Source: an uncultured Clostridia bacterium (GTDB lineage Bacteria > Bacillota > Clostridia > Christensenellales > Aristaeellaceae). From it: 13,896 nt of DNA. The notes under the pieces were generated by a model. The model was given only the letters and a program-made list of their open reading frames with translations, was not told the DNA's origin and ran no database searches. The position numbers and the translations under genes are program-made. How positions within the stretch are numbered: position 1 is the stretch's first letter; each line of letters begins with the position of its first letter. This document shows positions 12,446 through 13,896 of the stretch, one piece after another. The stretch covers positions 1 to 13,896 of the forward strand of contig CAJFUU010000361.1 in assembly GCA_904420265.1 (NCBI GenBank), read 5' to 3'.

Positions 12446-13570
12446 TTGGAAAAGCCTTTTTCGTTTGAACTTTTGCACGTCTGCGCGCAGACCGGAGCGC
12501 GCCGTGGGCGTCTGCATACGCCGCACGGCGTAATCGAAACGCCGGTGTTCATGCCTGTAGGCACGCAGGCCACGGTGAAAACCATGTCTCCGGACGAATT
12601 GAAAAGCATTGGCGCGCAGATCATCCTTTCCAATACGTATCATCTGCATCTGCGCCCTGGCGAGGATCTGGTCGCCCGCGCCGGAGGGCTGCACGACTTC
12701 ATGCATTGGGATAAGCCCATCCTCACCGACAGCGGCGGGTTCCAGGTGTTTTCGCTGGCCGATTTGCGCAAACTGCGCGAGGAAGGCGTGGAATTCCGCT
12801 CTCATTTGGATGGCAGCCGCCACTTCTTTGCTCCGGAAACCTCCATCGCCATCCAGGAAAAGCTGGGGGCGGATATTATCATGCAGTTTGACGAATGCTC
12901 GCCCTATCCCTGCGATTACCCGCGCGCCCGCGACGCCATGAAGCGCACGCTGCGCTGGCTGGAGCGGTGCATGGCGGCCAAAACGCGCGCGGACCAGGCC
13001 CTGTTCGGCATTGTGCAGGGGGCGTTTTATCGCGATTTGCGCGTGGAATGCGCCCGGGAAATGGCAAAGCTGGACCTGCCGGGGCTGGGCATCGGCGGCT
13101 TGAGCGTGGGCGAACCCAAGGAAGTTATGTATGAGATGCTCGAGGCCATCCATCCCGTGCTGCCGCAGGACAAGCCGCGCTATCTGATGGGCGTAGGTTC
13201 GCCGGACTGCCTCATCGAGGGGGTTTTGCGCGGCGTGGACATGTTCGACTGCGTGCTGGCCACCCGCGTGGCCCGCAATGGCACCGTCTTTACCCACGAC
13301 GGCCGCCTTGTGGTCAAAAACGCCCGCTACGCCGAGGACTTTGAGCCCATCGACAGGGATTGCGATTGCTATGCCTGCCAGAATTTTTCCCGCGCCTATA
13401 TCCGCCATCTGTTCAAGGCCGGGGAAATCCTTGGCTTGCGGCTGGCCTCCATCCACAACCTGCGCTTTCTTACCCGCATGATGGAGGAAATGCGCGCCGC
13501 CATTGAGCAGGATGCCCTGCGGGACTGGGCCGAGGCTTTTTATGCCCGCCACGGCCGCGACAACTGGTAA
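12446..13570 (+). CDS. tgt: tRNA-guanine transglycosylase (queuine tRNA-ribosyltransferase)
   Basis: It exchanges guanine-34 in the anticodon of GUN tRNAs (Asp, Asn, His, Tyr) for preQ1, a step in queuosine synthesis. The 374-residue protein matches the bacterial family throughout: ETPVFMPVGT (31-40), catalytic Asp95 in TDSGGFQVFS, substrate-binding MQFDECSPYP (146-155), GIVQGAFY, GIGGLSVGEPKEVM (215-228), the nucleophile Asp268 in MFDCVLATRVARNGT, and the zinc site Cys306, Cys308, Cys311 and His337 in CDCYAC...IHN. The TTG at 12446 is chosen because AGGGAGG lies 8 nt upstream and homology begins at EKPFSFELLH. In-frame upstream starts (for example the ATG at 12419) lack a ribosome binding site, and one would place this Shine-Dalgarno sequence inside the gene. 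The partner gene queA, often upstream, is absent from the window. Confidence 0.96.
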   Translation: MEKPFSFELLHVCAQTGARRGRLHTPHGVIETPVFMPVGTQATVKTMSPDELKSIGAQIILSNTYHLHLRPGEDLVARAGGLHDFMHWDKPILTDSGGFQVFSLADLRKLREEGVEFRSHLDGSRHFFAPETSIAIQEKLGADIIMQFDECSPYPCDYPRARDAMKRTLRWLERCMAAKTRADQALFGIVQGAFYRDLRVECAREMAKLDLPGLGIGGLSVGEPKEVMYEMLEAIHPVLPQDKPRYLMGVGSPDCLIEGVLRGVDMFDCVLATRVARNGTVFTHDGRLVVKNARYAEDFEPIDRDCDCYACQNFSRAYIRHLFKAGEILGLRLASIHNLRFLTRMMEEMRAAIEQDALRDWAEAFYARHGRDNW

Positions 13571-13598
13571 CGGCGTTTGCGGGCAAAGCGTCGAAATA

Positions 13599-13622
13599 TC
13601 GGGAATTTTTTTACAATCCCGA
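13599..13622. other. Inverted repeat after tgt
   Basis: TCGGGA (13599-13604) and TCCCGA (13617-13622) flank a T-rich loop. It could cap the tgt transcript, but the T-run lies inside the loop rather than after the stem, so it is not a standard terminator. Confidence 0.3.
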
Positions 13623-13645
13623 CACATTAAATTGAAGAGAAAAAG

Positions 13646-13674
13646 TTGTATTTGCCGCCGAATTGGGATATAAT
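13646..13674 (+). promoter_or_regulatory. Probable yajC promoter
   Basis: TTGTAT (13646-13651, weak -35), 17 bp, then a perfect -10 TATAAT (13669-13674). The start near 13681 leaves a leader of about 39 nt with AAAGGGG (13706-13712) at 7 nt from the yajC ATG. yajC can therefore be transcribed independently of tgt. Confidence 0.65.
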
Positions 13675-13719
13675 GTCTTTCAGGCATTTATATTATCAGA
13701 ATTGCAAAGGGGTTTTCAC

Positions 13720-13896
13720 ATGTTGAATTGGAACAATCTTCTCACGGCCTTCGCGGAGACGGCTGCGACGGGAACCGACGCGGCGGCTGCCGGCAGCGGC
13801 ATCAGCATGATCATCATTCTGGTGGTGATGGTGGCGTTCTTCTATTTCTTCATGATCCGTCCGCAGCGCAAGAAGGACAAGAAGGTCAAGGAAATG
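13720..13896 (+). CDS. yajC: Preprotein translocase subunit YajC (5' part, cut by window end)
   Basis: YajC is a small single-span membrane protein that associates with SecDF and the SecYEG channel. The visible 59 residues show a short polar, alanine-rich N-terminal segment, a transmembrane helix at about 28-47 (SMIIILVVMVAFFYFFMI region), and the family hallmark FFMIRPQRKKDKKVKEM at its cytoplasmic edge. The ATG follows AAAGGGG at 7 nt. Its place downstream of tgt matches the widespread tgt-yajC-secD-secF order, so secDF would be expected beyond the window. The reading frame runs intact off the end. Confidence 0.93.
   Translation, partial: MLNWNNLLTAFAETAATGTDAAAAGSGISMIIILVVMVAFFYFFMIRPQRKKDKKVKEM

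Noticed and set aside
13599..13622. Intrinsic terminator after tgt
   Set aside because: The T-run lies within the loop and none follows the stem, so it was listed only as an inverted repeat.
12083..13687. 534-codon minus-strand open frame opposite tgt
   Set aside because: Antisense shadow of a complete, motif-verified tgt; it has no recognisable domain.

Overview
The window looks like chromosomal DNA from a GC-rich Gram-positive bacterium of the Bacillota, most likely class Clostridia. This rests on the gene set (UvrC, a PepV-type M20 dipeptidase, a cmk-plsC pair, a bacterial Tgt next to yajC), strong AGGAGG-type ribosome binding sites, near-consensus sigma-A promoters, and a C-terminal tail resembling a sortase sorting signal. 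GC content was judged by eye. The exact family cannot be fixed from the sequence.

Layout. Positions 1-738 hold no recognisable gene but carry many hairpins. uvrC (739-2568) follows on the plus strand. A perfect-hexamer promoter whose -35 box contains the uvrC stop codon appears to drive a tight plus-strand operon: a PepV-like dipeptidase (2622-4031), cmk (4033-4740) and plsC (4721-5317). A long palindromic terminator (5471-5500) lies about 150 bp downstream. Four minus-strand genes then run from 10543 down to 5706: a large multi-spanning membrane protein resembling GT-C glycosyltransferases, a MarR-family regulator, a lipoprotein with six peptidoglycan-binding-like repeats, and a 97-residue two-helix membrane protein. 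An AT-rich divergent intergenic region with recurring TTCGA motifs separates these from a plus-strand secreted Ig-like protein (10801-11268), which ends at a textbook terminator. After it come four tandem ~200 bp repeats (11378-12187), more hairpins, then tgt (12446-13570, TTG start) and the 5' part of yajC (from 13720).

How the parts fit. Most genes are housekeeping: DNA repair, peptide breakdown, pyrimidine nucleotide and phospholipid synthesis, queuosine tRNA modification and Sec translocation. The minus-strand group and the Ig-like gene form an envelope-oriented block. The features least explained by known families are the tandem repeat array, in which every unit carries a conserved Shine-Dalgarno-preceded eight-codon reading frame, the AT-rich divergent control region, and the structured stretch upstream of uvrC.
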